The notes under the pieces: generated by a model
What the model was told of the DNA's origin: nothing
The model's input: the letters and a program-made list of their open reading frames with translations, nothing else
Database searches by the model: none
Position numbers and translations under genes: made by a program
Part shown: piece by piece, positions 42,200-50,379 of the stretch
Layout: every line of letters starts with the position of its first letter
Position numbering within the stretch: the first letter of the stretch is position 1
Assembly: GCA_022841825.1 (NCBI GenBank)
Contig: JALHQT010000007.1
Span: 1-64,000 of the forward strand
DNA: 64,000 nucleotides
From: Anaerolineae bacterium
Lineage (GTDB): Bacteria > Chloroflexota > Anaerolineae > Aggregatilineales > Phototrophicaceae
Direction: 5' to 3'

Positions 42200-43390
42200 A
42201 TGTCGTCCGTCTCTGTCGTGCGGCGTGATGAACTGCCGCTGATCGTCATCGCCTATGCCAGTTTCTTCGTCCTCGGCTTCCCCGGCGCGATCCTGGGCGT
42301 GCTGACGCCTGCCATTCGCGACACGTTCAGCATCTCGCTCGACACAGTCGGGCAGTACTTCCTCGCCTTCAGCGCGGGCTACATTATTGCCAGCAGTCTG
42401 ACCGGGCGACTGATCGCGCATTTCAAGACTGGCACGCTGCTGGTCATGAGCTGCCTGCTGACTGCAGGGGCGCTGGCGGGTATCGCGCTGTCATCGTCCT
42501 GGGCGATCTTCTTCGCTTTTGCGATCCTGCTGGGTGCGTCTAGCGCGATACAGGACGCGGGGTTGAACATCGTCTTCGCCGCGCGCTTTAATGCTCGGCT
42601 GATGAACTGGCTGCACGCGGCGTTTGGGCTGGGCGCGATGACTGCGCCGCTGCTGGCGACCACGCTTTTGCAGTCCAGCGTCGATTGGCGGATCGGCTAC
42701 GGGATCATCGTGTTCCTGTATCTTGCCGTCGTGGTCGCGTTCTTCCTCACGCGCGACCACTGGGAAATCCCGCATTCGACCGAGACGGCGAACGCCGTGC
42801 GTGGCAGCTCGCTCGCGCAGACGCTGCGGCTGCCATTCGTATGGATGGGGATTGCCCTGTTCTTCATGCTGGCGGGCATCGAAGCGGGCGTTGGGCAGTG
42901 GGCGCCCTCGCTGCTGGGAGAGGGACGCGGCATTGATGCGGCGACGGCAGGCTACTGGACGACGGCATACTGGGCAAGCTTCACGGTCGGGCGCATCTTC
43001 TTCGGCGCGGTCGATCTCAGGCTGTCGGCGCAGGCACTGGTGCGCGCGGTAGGCGTCGCCTGCATCGGCGGGCTGCTGCTGCTGTGGTGGAGTCCGGTGG
43101 ATGTCCTCGATCTGGTCGCGCTGCTGATCATCGGCTTCTCGATTGCGCCGATGTTCGCCACACTGATCACGCACACGCAGAACACGCTCGGCGACCCGCA
43201 CGGCTCAAACGCCATCGGCATTCAGATGGCAGCGGCGAGCTTCGGCATCGGCGTGATCCCCTGGGTGGTCGGTGTCGCCGCCAACGCGCTGGGACTGGAA
43301 ACCGTGCCGCCGTTCTTCCTCGTCTTCGCGGTGCTGCTGCTGATCGTCATCCTGTTCATCGACCGCGTGGGTAAGGTGAAGGACAAATAA
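42200..43390 (+). CDS. MFS transporter
   Basis: A 396-residue, 12-helix major facilitator permease. TM1 is LPLIVIAYASFFVLGFPGAI. The loop 2-3 region reads SSLTGRLIAHFKTG, TM4-5 carry SSAIQDAGLNIVFAARF and LHAAFGLGAMTAPLLA, and the second half has EAGVGQWAPSLL and IGFSIAPMFATLI. The pattern resembles FucP/sugar-type or YfkF-like permeases; substrate unknown. The ATG at 42200 follows AAAGG. It lies 2 bases before the ATPase gene. Confidence 0.88.
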   Translation: MSSVSVVRRDELPLIVIAYASFFVLGFPGAILGVLTPAIRDTFSISLDTVGQYFLAFSAGYIIASSLTGRLIAHFKTGTLLVMSCLLTAGALAGIALSSSWAIFFAFAILLGASSAIQDAGLNIVFAARFNARLMNWLHAAFGLGAMTAPLLATTLLQSSVDWRIGYGIIVFLYLAVVVAFFLTRDHWEIPHSTETANAVRGSSLAQTLRLPFVWMGIALFFMLAGIEAGVGQWAPSLLGEGRGIDAATAGYWTTAYWASFTVGRIFFGAVDLRLSAQALVRAVGVACIGGLLLLWWSPVDVLDLVALLIIGFSIAPMFATLITHTQNTLGDPHGSNAIGIQMAAASFGIGVIPWVVGVAANALGLETVPPFFLVFAVLLLIVILFIDRVGKVKDK

Positions 43391-43392
43391 GC

Positions 43393-44229
43393 GTGAAACG
43401 CGCGTCCGCGCCAACACCGCTTCCCCTCCGCTCGGTCGCGCTGAGTCGCCATCTGCCGCTCCCGGAGGGTTTTCCCTTCAGCGTACCGATCATTCGTGCG
43501 CTGAAGGCGCTCGACTTCACCACGCCGGTCACCCTCTTCGCAGGCGATAACGGCTCCGGTAAATCGACACTGCTCGAAGCCATCGCCATCGCCGCCAACA
43601 TGATCACCGTCGGCACGTCTGACGTCAACGACGACGCCACGCTGATCGGTGTGCGTCCGCTGGCGTCGCGCCTGAAGCTGACCTGGACGAAGCGGACGCG
43701 GCGCGGCTTCTTCATGCGTGCCGAGGACTTCTTCGGCTACGCGCGGCAGCAGGCAGAATCGCGCGTGGCGATGTTGGACGATCTCGCGGAGATCGACCGC
43801 ACCTTCGCAGATCGCTCGCCGCTTTCGCGCGGGCTGGCGAAGATGGGCTACGCCCGCGAACTGCACGACATGGATCGTCTCTACGGTCAGGGGTTGGACG
43901 CAGGCTCGCACGGCGAAAGCTTCTTCACGCTCTTTCGCAGCCGCTTCGTGCCCGATGGCTTGTATATCCTCGACGAGCCGGAAGCGCCGCTTTCGCCCGC
44001 CCGCCAGCTCGCCTTCCTGGCGATGCTCCAGGATGCCGTCACGCGCGGCGGGCAGTTCCTGATCGCCACGCACTCTCCCATCTTGCTCGCGTACCCCGGC
44101 GCGACGATCTGCTCATGCGATGGCGGCGAGATCCACAGGGTGAGCTACGACGAGTTGGAGCAGATTACGCTCCTGCGCGACTTTCTCGAACATCGTGAGG
44201 CGTATCTGACGCGGTTGTTGCAGACCTGA
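43393..44229 (+). CDS. AAA family ATPase (COG3910-like)
   Basis: A 278-residue compact ABC-type ATPase. It has Walker A GDNGSGKST near residue 52, Walker B LYILDEPEAPLSPARQLAFL, a His switch in LIATHSPILLAYP and no transmembrane part. Instead of a long coiled coil there is a short lid, FGYARQQAESRVAML and GLDAGSHGESFFTLF. Relatives are small predicted ATPases, often paired with nucleases or acetyltransferases. The GTG start at 43393 is 2 bases after the MFS gene. The next gene is a GNAT acetyltransferase. Confidence 0.9.
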   Translation: MKRASAPTPLPLRSVALSRHLPLPEGFPFSVPIIRALKALDFTTPVTLFAGDNGSGKSTLLEAIAIAANMITVGTSDVNDDATLIGVRPLASRLKLTWTKRTRRGFFMRAEDFFGYARQQAESRVAMLDDLAEIDRTFADRSPLSRGLAKMGYARELHDMDRLYGQGLDAGSHGESFFTLFRSRFVPDGLYILDEPEAPLSPARQLAFLAMLQDAVTRGGQFLIATHSPILLAYPGATICSCDGGEIHRVSYDELEQITLLRDFLEHREAYLTRLLQT

Positions 44230-44288
44230 TGAGGTGGTCAGGCAAGAGGTGCGGTTCAATTCCGGCTGTTTTCAGGAGGAATCCGTTC

Positions 44289-44864
44289 ATGTCCACGCAT
44301 CACCACTTCACGCTCCAAACTGAACGCCTGACCATCCGCCCGCTCGTCATGGAGGATCTGGATGTCGTTCATGCCATCTCGAACGAATGCTTCGGCAAAA
44401 TCCCGACTCATGAGCGGCGCGAATGGCTGACATGGCAGATCATGAATTACACAGCGCTGGCACGGCTCTGGCAGCCACCGTATGGCGACCGCGCCATCGT
44501 GCGGCGAAGCGATGGTGTCCTCGTCGGCATGGTCGGCTTGGTGCAGAGTTGGGGACCCTTCGACCTGCTGCCCAGCTTTCGGCGGCTGCTCACTCAGCCG
44601 CCCCCCAATCTATCACGCCCGGAGATGGGGTTGTTCTGGGCGCTGGCGGAAGATGCGCGCGGGCAGGGCTACGCGACCGAAGCAGCGCGCGCGCTGACCG
44701 ACTATGCGTTTGGTACGTTGAAACTGGCGCGCATCGTCGCCACGACCGAGCACGACAATGCCTCCTCGATAGCCGTCATGCGGCGGCTGGGGATGACGGT
44801 CGAACGCAACCCTGAAGGAACGCCGGAATGGTTCCAGACCGTCGGCGTGCTGTGGAGCGGATAG
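44289..44864 (+). CDS. GNAT-family N-acetyltransferase
   Basis: A 191-residue RimJ/RimL-type acetyltransferase. It starts FTLQTERLTIRPLVMEDLD, and the acetyl-CoA region is LFWALAEDARGQGYATEAAR, followed by DYAFGTLKLARIVATTEHDN and SIAVMRRLGM. It transfers acetyl groups to an N-terminus or small amine; the substrate is unknown. AGGAGG precedes the ATG at 44289, which is preferred over an in-frame ATG at 44229. Confidence 0.9.
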   Translation: MSTHHHFTLQTERLTIRPLVMEDLDVVHAISNECFGKIPTHERREWLTWQIMNYTALARLWQPPYGDRAIVRRSDGVLVGMVGLVQSWGPFDLLPSFRRLLTQPPPNLSRPEMGLFWALAEDARGQGYATEAARALTDYAFGTLKLARIVATTEHDNASSIAVMRRLGMTVERNPEGTPEWFQTVGVLWSG

Positions 44865-44901
44865 ACGTATAATGACCCTACCTGCAAGATGAGAGGAAAC
44901 G

Positions 44902-45468
44902 ATGATGACAGCTCCTCCCCTGGTCGCCCACCCAGAGCGCCTGATGACGGTCGAAGAATTCGACGCCTGGGTGCTGCTCCCCGAAAACATCGGTCGCGAC
45001 TATGAGTACGTCGGTGGAAGAATCGTTGAAGTGGTTTCGAATAATCGTTCTTCGGGTATTGGACATTTGCTGGGCAGCCTGGTTGGCGTCTATGTGCACC
45101 AGAAGCGATTGGGCTTCACAACAGGCGCGGATGGTGGTTACTGGGTTGCCGGTGAGCGCTACATCCCAGATACTGCATTTGTATCCGTAACACGCCAATT
45201 TCAGCGCACGGATGACGCTTACTACCCTATCGCACCGGACCTCGCCATCGAAGTCCTGTCACCCTCCAACACCGCCGACGAAATCCGGATCAAGGTCGCC
45301 AATTATGTGACGGCGGGGACGACGGTCTGGGTCGTCGATGCCGAACGCGAGCGCATCGAAGTCTATGCGCCGGGCAAACCCGTGCGTCTGCTGCGACGCG
45401 GCGAGACGCTCGACGGCCGCGACGTGCTGCCCGGCTTCAGCGTCCCTGTGAGTGAAGTTCTGGGTTAG
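44902..45468 (+). CDS. Uma2 family protein (DUF820)
   Basis: A 188-residue Uma2-family protein with RLMTVEEFDAWVLLPEN, YEYVGGRIVEVVSNNRSS, YIPDTAFVSV (Asp), LAIEVLSPSN (Glu), EIRIKVANYVTAGTTVWVVD and LLRRGETLDGRDVLPGF. It belongs to a different branch from the genes at 33868 and 62028. Its stop overlaps the stop of the anti-sigma gene on the other strand by 4 bases. Confidence 0.88.
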   Translation: MMTAPPLVAHPERLMTVEEFDAWVLLPENIGRDYEYVGGRIVEVVSNNRSSGIGHLLGSLVGVYVHQKRLGFTTGADGGYWVAGERYIPDTAFVSVTRQFQRTDDAYYPIAPDLAIEVLSPSNTADEIRIKVANYVTAGTTVWVVDAERERIEVYAPGKPVRLLRRGETLDGRDVLPGFSVPVSEVLG

Positions 45469-46343
45469 AGGTTCGCCGCGATGATCGGCTCGGACGAAGG
45501 CGCGCTCGCGTCGGCGGGTTCGCTCGTCACATACGCGCGGTCGTATGCCTCGATGGGTTCGCCTATCACAAAGACAAAGGCGGTCGTCTCCGCGTCCGTG
45601 CGGAATCGCCCGATGCTGAGGGGAGCTTCGTCCTCGCGCGCCAGCCACAGTTGATAGACCTCACCGGCTGCCAGCGGCGGGAGATTTTCCACCACCAACC
45701 AGGTCACCCACGCCTCACCATCCGGCGTCGCCACCCACGCCATTCGCCCTTCCTGCCCCTCGACACCACTCGTGGAAAGCAATTCGACTCGGCTGAGTGC
45801 GCCGCTTCCCAACTCGCTGACGAGTGACGCGGTTTCGCGCTGAACCTGCCGCTCCAGCGCGCTGATGCGCATCAGCAAGAGTGTCGTCACGCCCAGCAGC
45901 AGCACCACGCACGCCGCCAGCAGTGACGCCGCGCGGGGCGACCACAGCCATTGACTCGCCCGCGCTACCCCACTACTTCCGGCGCTCGCCTGTTGGAGCA
46001 GCTCGCGCCGCTGCGGTGGTCGCGGTTGCGTCGGCTTCGATTCGGGGGGTGGCGCAGCCCATACCTGCGCCGCATCGCTGGCGGGCGCTGGCGCGGCAGG
46101 CGCGCTGATGGCGAGCGTATCGTCAAGCGCGTCCAGCAGGCGGGCGCGTGCCGAGGCAGGCGCGGCGACCTGCGGGGCAGCGTGCAGCAGCGACAGCATC
46201 ATGTGACGATACTGCGCGACCTCGTCGGCAGCTTCCGCGCAGGCAGGCAGCGCGGACTCAAAGCGGGCGCTTTCCTCCGCGTCCAACTCGCCCGCGCAGT
46301 AGGCGGGCACCTGCTCCAGAATGGCGTCGCACTCGTTACTCAT
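45465..46343 (-). CDS. Membrane anti-sigma factor (RskA-like)
   Basis: A 292-residue protein. The N-terminus (CDAILEQVPAYCAGELDAEE) is an anti-sigma domain, with Cys residues but no clear HxxxCxxC zinc motif. After a Pro/Ala-rich linker and a TM helix at about 140-160 (AASLLAACVVLLLGVTTLLL), the extracytoplasmic RskA-like domain has RMAWVATPDGEAWVTW, LPPLAAGEVYQLWL and SIGRFRTDAETTAFVFVIG. It should sequester the ECF sigma factor encoded just upstream. A heptamer hairpin separates the two genes. Confidence 0.9.
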   Translation of the reverse strand: MSNECDAILEQVPAYCAGELDAEESARFESALPACAEAADEVAQYRHMMLSLLHAAPQVAAPASARARLLDALDDTLAISAPAAPAPASDAAQVWAAPPPESKPTQPRPPQRRELLQQASAGSSGVARASQWLWSPRAASLLAACVVLLLGVTTLLLMRISALERQVQRETASLVSELGSGALSRVELLSTSGVEGQEGRMAWVATPDGEAWVTWLVVENLPPLAAGEVYQLWLAREDEAPLSIGRFRTDAETTAFVFVIGEPIEAYDRAYVTSEPADASAPSSEPIIAANL

Positions 46344-46402
46344 CACAGATTACTCACTACGCCTCGATCACCATCAGCCAAACGATCCGGTGCGTCATGC
46401 GA

Positions 46403-46474
46403 AGTGCGGGGTGCGAAAATACAATTTCGTCCGGTTTTTCGCACTGCGCACCACGCACTTCGCACTTGTTATGA
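46403..46474. repeat. GTGCG-type heptamer hairpin with conserved tail
   Basis: The left arm has AGTGCGG and GGTGCGA (46403-46416). The right arm (46439-46466) reads on the minus strand as AGTGCGA, AGTGCGT, GGTGCGC, AGTGCGA. The right end continues CGCACTTGTTATGA (46461-46474), identical to 59524-59537. It lies between the ECF sigma and anti-sigma genes. Confidence 0.85.
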
Positions 46475-46478
46475 CTGC

Positions 46479-47111
46479 TCATTGGTCCATCATCTCCGTC
46501 TCGCGCAGCCACAAAACCTTGAGCGCTTGCAGCCCTTGCCGCAGGCGGCTCTTGACCGTGCCGAGCGGAATCCCTGTCGCATCCGAAATGCTGCTGTGGG
46601 TCATGCCTTTGTAGAATGCCATCTCGATCAGGTGCGCCTGTTCACGCGGCAGCCGGTCGATCAGCGTGCGCAGCAGCCGCCCGTCATCCAAGCCGGCGTC
46701 TTCCCCCGCCTCCAGCCACCACGTCCCTTCGTCTGTGACATCCAGCGACACCTCGTGCGTGCGGCGGCGGCGTTCGCGCCCGCGCAGACGGTCGATAGCA
46801 CGATAGCGCGTGACGCTCAACAGCCAGGTGAGGAAGCCGCCGCGTTTTGGGTCCCAGGCATCCGGACGATCCCAGACGAACAGGAAAACGTCCTGCAGGA
46901 CTTCCTCCGCCGACTCCGGATTATCCAGGACATAGACCGCCAGGCTGAAGGTCGGCGTCTGATAGCGGTCATAGAGCGCCGCAAGCGCACCTTTATCGCG
47001 CTCGCGCACTCGTTTGAGCAGCTCGATGTCGCTTATATGGTCAATGATGACACCTGCACCCGCTTCGCTGACAGACTTGATCAGTCTACGGCGTCCGGCG
47101 GAGAATCGCAA
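46479..47111 (-). CDS. ECF-family RNA polymerase sigma factor
   Basis: A sigma-70 family ECF factor of about 210 residues. Region 2 has LLKRVRERDKGALAALYDRY, SAEEVLQDVFLFVW and GFLTWLLSVTRYRAIDRLRG. Region 4 has LPREQAHLIEMAFYKGMTHS and IPLGTVKSRLRQGL. The group resembles SigK/SigL-like sigmas regulated by RskA-type anti-sigmas, which follows downstream here. The first about 20 residues are atypical, so the true start may be later than 47111. The divergent COG4315 gene is a likely target. Confidence 0.92.
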   Translation of the reverse strand: MRFSAGRRRLIKSVSEAGAGVIIDHISDIELLKRVRERDKGALAALYDRYQTPTFSLAVYVLDNPESAEEVLQDVFLFVWDRPDAWDPKRGGFLTWLLSVTRYRAIDRLRGRERRRRTHEVSLDVTDEGTWWLEAGEDAGLDDGRLLRTLIDRLPREQAHLIEMAFYKGMTHSSISDATGIPLGTVKSRLRQGLQALKVLWLRETEMMDQ

Positions 47112-47185
47112 CCCAAATCGATTCGAGCGTCCGGCATCCCCGCACCTGTGCTTTTCAATTATGCGTTAGACAGTTGAGCGTGCGG

Positions 47186-47207
47186 ACAAGGGGCTTAAGC
47201 CCCTTGT
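47186..47207. repeat. 22-bp perfect palindrome
   Basis: ACAAGGGGCTTAAGCCCC followed by TTGT is a perfect self-complementary 22-mer in the divergent region between the sigma factor and COG4315 genes. The central GGGGCTTAAGCCCC also occurs in the inverted repeat at 9266-9322. As a dispersed element it is more likely mobile than an operator. Confidence 0.65.
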
Positions 47208-47362
47208 TCAAACTCGAAATTCGGTTCAACCGCCTAAGTCCTACAATTATGAGATTTAGGTGAGAAACCGCCCTCTTTCACATCCAATCGCCCCCTGGTA
47301 TTCGATTCATTCATGTGTACACACACCAAGATAAACATGGACAGATTTCAGGAGAGTTGAGT

Positions 47363-48448
47363 ATGCGTCTGATGAGCAAGGTTCTGGCACTGGGAGCACT
47401 GTTGCTCCTGATGGCAATCGGTGTCGCCAGCGGGCAGGACAGCATGGCTGTCGTCGGTCTTGGCGGCAATGATGAAGTCGGGGCATTCCTGGTCGATGCC
47501 AACGGCATGACCCTCTACACCTTCACCAACGACACCCCCAGCGTCAGCAACTGCGCGGGCGACTGCCTCGCGAACTGGCCCGCGCTGGTCGTCGAAAGCG
47601 CAGACGCGCTGGCGGACATTACACTGCCCGGCGAATGGGGCGTCATCGAACGTGAAGACGGCGCGCTCCAGGTGACCTACAACCGCTGGCCCCTCTACAC
47701 CTGGGTCAATGACGCAGCGCCGGGCGATGCGACCGGGCAGGGCGTCGGCGAGCGCTGGTGGGTGGCGCGCCCGCAGACCGTCGCGCTCGGCGGCAATGAC
47801 GAACTCGGTTCGTTCCTGGTCGATGCCAGCGGCATGACGCTCTATATGTTCACCAACGATACGGAAGGCGTCTCCAACTGCTCCGGCGACTGTCTCGCCA
47901 ACTGGCCCGCCCTGACCGTCAGCAATGAAGGCGAACTGTATGCCGGGCTGTGGGCAGCCGCGCCCGCCGACCTCGGGCTCATCACCCGTGATGATGGCGC
48001 GCTCCAGGTCACTTACCAGGGAATGCCGCTCTACACCTGGATCAACGACGCAGCGCCTGGTGACGCGACCGGGCAGGGTGTCGGCGAACGCTGGTTCGTC
48101 GTCAAGCCGACTCTGATTTCCGTCGGCAGCACGGACGAACTCGGCGAATTCATCGTCGGTCCGGACGGCATGACCCTCTATCTGTTCGCCGTCGACGCGG
48201 ACGGCGTCAGCGAATGCTACGACGGGTGCGCGATTGCCTGGCCCCCGCTGACCGTCATCAACGAAAGCGACCTGACGGCGGGCGAAGGCGTGACCGGTGT
48301 TCTGGGTACGACCGAACGCACCGACGGCACGCTCCAGGTGACCTACAACAACCTGCCCCTCTACGGCTGGATCTTTGACGGCGCGCCTGGTGACACGACA
48401 GGCGAAGGCGTCCGCGATGTCTGGTACGTCATCCCGCCGACGGAATAA
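47363..48448 (+). CDS. Secreted protein with three COG4315 (lipoprotein_15) repeats
   Basis: A 361-residue exported protein. The signal peptide (VLALGALLLLMAIGVASG) has no lipobox. Three repeats of about 110 residues start near 33, 142 and 254. Each has DANGMTLYTFTNDT-like text, a Cys pair in NCAGDCLANWPAL, and PLYTWVNDAAPGDATGQG. In the third copy the motifs drift (ECYDGCAIAWPPL, PLYGWIFDGAPGDTTGEG). The family is of unknown function, with a possible redox or haem role suggested by the paired Cys and Trp. AGGAGAG precedes the ATG. It is divergent from the ECF sigma locus. Confidence 0.9.
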   Translation: MRLMSKVLALGALLLLMAIGVASGQDSMAVVGLGGNDEVGAFLVDANGMTLYTFTNDTPSVSNCAGDCLANWPALVVESADALADITLPGEWGVIEREDGALQVTYNRWPLYTWVNDAAPGDATGQGVGERWWVARPQTVALGGNDELGSFLVDASGMTLYMFTNDTEGVSNCSGDCLANWPALTVSNEGELYAGLWAAAPADLGLITRDDGALQVTYQGMPLYTWINDAAPGDATGQGVGERWFVVKPTLISVGSTDELGEFIVGPDGMTLYLFAVDADGVSECYDGCAIAWPPLTVINESDLTAGEGVTGVLGTTERTDGTLQVTYNNLPLYGWIFDGAPGDTTGEGVRDVWYVIPPTE

Positions 48449-48528
48449 GAGTATCTGAGTTACGGATAATGCTCTTTAGCCCTCACGCTAAGTCTGCCCC
48501 CGAGCGGGGTGGAGTGAGGGCAAGACAT

Positions 48529-48598
48529 AACCGCCAGGACGCCAGGTGCGCCAGACAAATCAGTTAGAATTTCTGGCGTTCGTGGCGTCCTGGCGGTT
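48529..48598. repeat. CGCCAGGA-type long hairpin
   Basis: AACCGCCAGGACGCCA (48529-48544) pairs perfectly with 48583-48598, and CGCCAGA (48549-48555) with TCTGGCG (48572-48578). The arms consist of GCCAGG units spaced 7-9 bases. A second stem, CCTCAC/GTGAGG, lies just before (48481-48486 and 48514-48519). Both follow the COG4315 gene and may also stop or stabilise its transcript. Confidence 0.7.
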
Positions 48599-48642
48599 CA
48601 TCCTGCATCATGAAGTGGGCGGATGAGGCATTCAGGGCGTTC

Positions 48643-49020
48643 TTAAGCCACTTCGTTCATCATCGCCAGCGCACGGTCCATCGAGTCAACAACCTGGTAA
48701 TGCTTGCTGAGTTCGCTATTGATCCCCAGCATAACCTTCATCACGCGATACATCACGCGATTCGACGAGACAATAATGATCCTGCGGAGATTGGGTTCGG
48801 GATAGCGGATCGCCGCTGCCCCGTGCATACTCAGCGACCCATGCGGCATCATGGATGATTCAAACTTCACGACAATATCGATGATGGTGTCTGACTGGGT
48901 GCGCATCATGCCGCGCGCGGTTTCAATTGAGCTGTAAATCTCATCCCATGTCCACCGCCCGGCGAGCACAATCAAGACAGTGCGGTGCGTTTCGTCAAAC
49001 CAATCGACACTGACCATCAT
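48643..49020 (-). CDS. STAS-like hypothetical protein
   Basis: A 125-residue protein. The beta-alpha pattern (VLIVLAGRWTWDEIYSSIET, IIDIVVKFESS, RIIIVSSNRVMYRVMKVML) resembles STAS/SpoIIAA-like domains, but I cannot assign a family. It starts 11 bases after the hybrid kinase gene on the same strand, so they form an operon and it is a plausible output or partner of that kinase. Confidence 0.7.
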   Translation of the reverse strand: MMVSVDWFDETHRTVLIVLAGRWTWDEIYSSIETARGMMRTQSDTIIDIVVKFESSMMPHGSLSMHGAAAIRYPEPNLRRIIIVSSNRVMYRVMKVMLGINSELSKHYQVVDSMDRALAMMNEVA

Positions 49021-49031
49021 CGCCCCTTCTC

Positions 49032-50147
49032 TTAGGCACCAGACTGCGTCATCACGGGCAAACCGACCTGCACCTGTGTCCCTTTGCCGACTTCGGAACC
49101 CAGTTCCAGGATGCCACCGTGCAGAGTAATGATGCGGTGCGCCAGCATCAACCCCATGCCCATGCCCTGCTGCTCATTCTTCTCACGATCCACCTGCGAC
49201 CAGCTATGGGCTGCCTCCTCGATCTGCTGGCGCGTCATGCCGACGCCCTGATCGCTGATCGTCACCCAAATGGCTCTGCCGGAACGCCAGCCATTGATGG
49301 CGACCTGACCGCTTTCGGGCGAAAAGTTGATGGCGTTGGCGAACAGTTCGGCGAAGGCGTGGCGCAGCGGCTGGAGATGGCACAGGATATTCATCTCCGC
49401 GTCAAATGGCTCCGCCTTGAGCTGAACATCGGGGCGATTATTGGCGAAGCGCTGCCCCTGGGTGACCGCACCATTCAGGATCTGCGATAGCACATGGATC
49501 GACCCACGCTGTGCCAGCGTCGCTCGTTGCAGCAGCCCACTTTCGAGCTGGGTCACCAGCGTCATCTGTTCGACCAGGTGATTCAGGCGACGACCGCCGA
49601 CATCAATCGAGGCGACGAACTCCTGAAGTTCCTCCGGCTTGAGCTGCCCCATGCGCCGGGAGACGACATCCAGAATGGTATTCATCGAAATCAGCGGCGT
49701 CTTCAGTTCATGCGTGACCAGGCGGGTCAGGCGAAGCTTTGCCGCTTCCAGTTTACTCTCGGCTTCGCGCACGAAGGCATTGCGGCGCGAAAGACGCGCC
49801 TCGACCGCCTGGACCAGTTCCTCGATGCTGAAGGGCTTGCTGATGAAATCGTCCGCCCCCAGCCGCATCCCAGACCGCATCGACTCGCGGTCACCCTGGG
49901 CAGTCATGAAGATGAATGGAATTGGGGCAGTGACACTGTCATCACGCAGGCGCTGCAGCACGTTGAAACCATCCATGCCTGGCATACGAATGTCGCACAG
50001 GATCAGGTCAGGGGACTGCTCGCGCGCCAGCAGCAGTCCCATCTCGCCGTTCGGTGCGGCGACGACTTCAAATGCCGATATGTTCAACGCTTCGACCACG
50101 TCTTCGCGCAGGGTCTGTTCGTCCTCGATCACCAGAATCTTGGTCAT
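49032..50147 (-). CDS. Hybrid response regulator-histidine kinase
   Basis: A 371-residue soluble protein. The N-terminal receiver has acidic EDE at 8-10, phospho-acceptor Asp52 in LILCDIRMPGMDGF, MTAQG and Lys-Pro in FISKPFS. The kinase core has HisKA LVTHELKTPLISMN near residue 148, an N-box FAELFANAINFSPES, G1 ISDQGVGM and G2 GMGMGLMLAHRII. No sensor or membrane region is present, so it must be switched by phosphorylation of its own receiver or by a partner. It is followed by the STAS-like gene. Confidence 0.93.
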   Translation of the reverse strand: MTKILVIEDEQTLREDVVEALNISAFEVVAAPNGEMGLLLAREQSPDLILCDIRMPGMDGFNVLQRLRDDSVTAPIPFIFMTAQGDRESMRSGMRLGADDFISKPFSIEELVQAVEARLSRRNAFVREAESKLEAAKLRLTRLVTHELKTPLISMNTILDVVSRRMGQLKPEELQEFVASIDVGGRRLNHLVEQMTLVTQLESGLLQRATLAQRGSIHVLSQILNGAVTQGQRFANNRPDVQLKAEPFDAEMNILCHLQPLRHAFAELFANAINFSPESGQVAINGWRSGRAIWVTISDQGVGMTRQQIEEAAHSWSQVDREKNEQQGMGMGLMLAHRIITLHGGILELGSEVGKGTQVQVGLPVMTQSGA

Positions 50148-50291
50148 GTCCGAGTCATTTCATGCAGATGGACTCACATCTACTATCATGCGCATAACCC
50201 GGCTGTTTTTCAGTTAAGGATGGCTGGCGGAGGGCGAGCGCCCCTGTTGGGAGAGGGGGGCGGGGTGATATGCTTGTCGCGAATGATACGA

Positions 50292-50350
50292 AGTGCGGGG
50301 TGCGCCGTGCGCATGATAACGAGGGGTGCGAATGCGCACCCCGTACTGCG
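50292..50350. repeat. GTGCG-type heptamer element, partly degenerate
   Basis: The left arm has AGTGCGG, GGTGCGC and CGTGCGC (50292-50312). The second part, GGGGTGCGAATGCGCACCCC, is itself palindromic, followed by GTACTGCGCGC. It contains ATGATAAC, close to the reverse of the TTGTTATGA tail of other copies. It lies before murJ, and an upstream in-frame ATG of murJ (50326) falls inside it. Confidence 0.6.
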
Positions 50351-50379
50351 CGCGCTTATCGAGTAAGGTCGATCCTATT

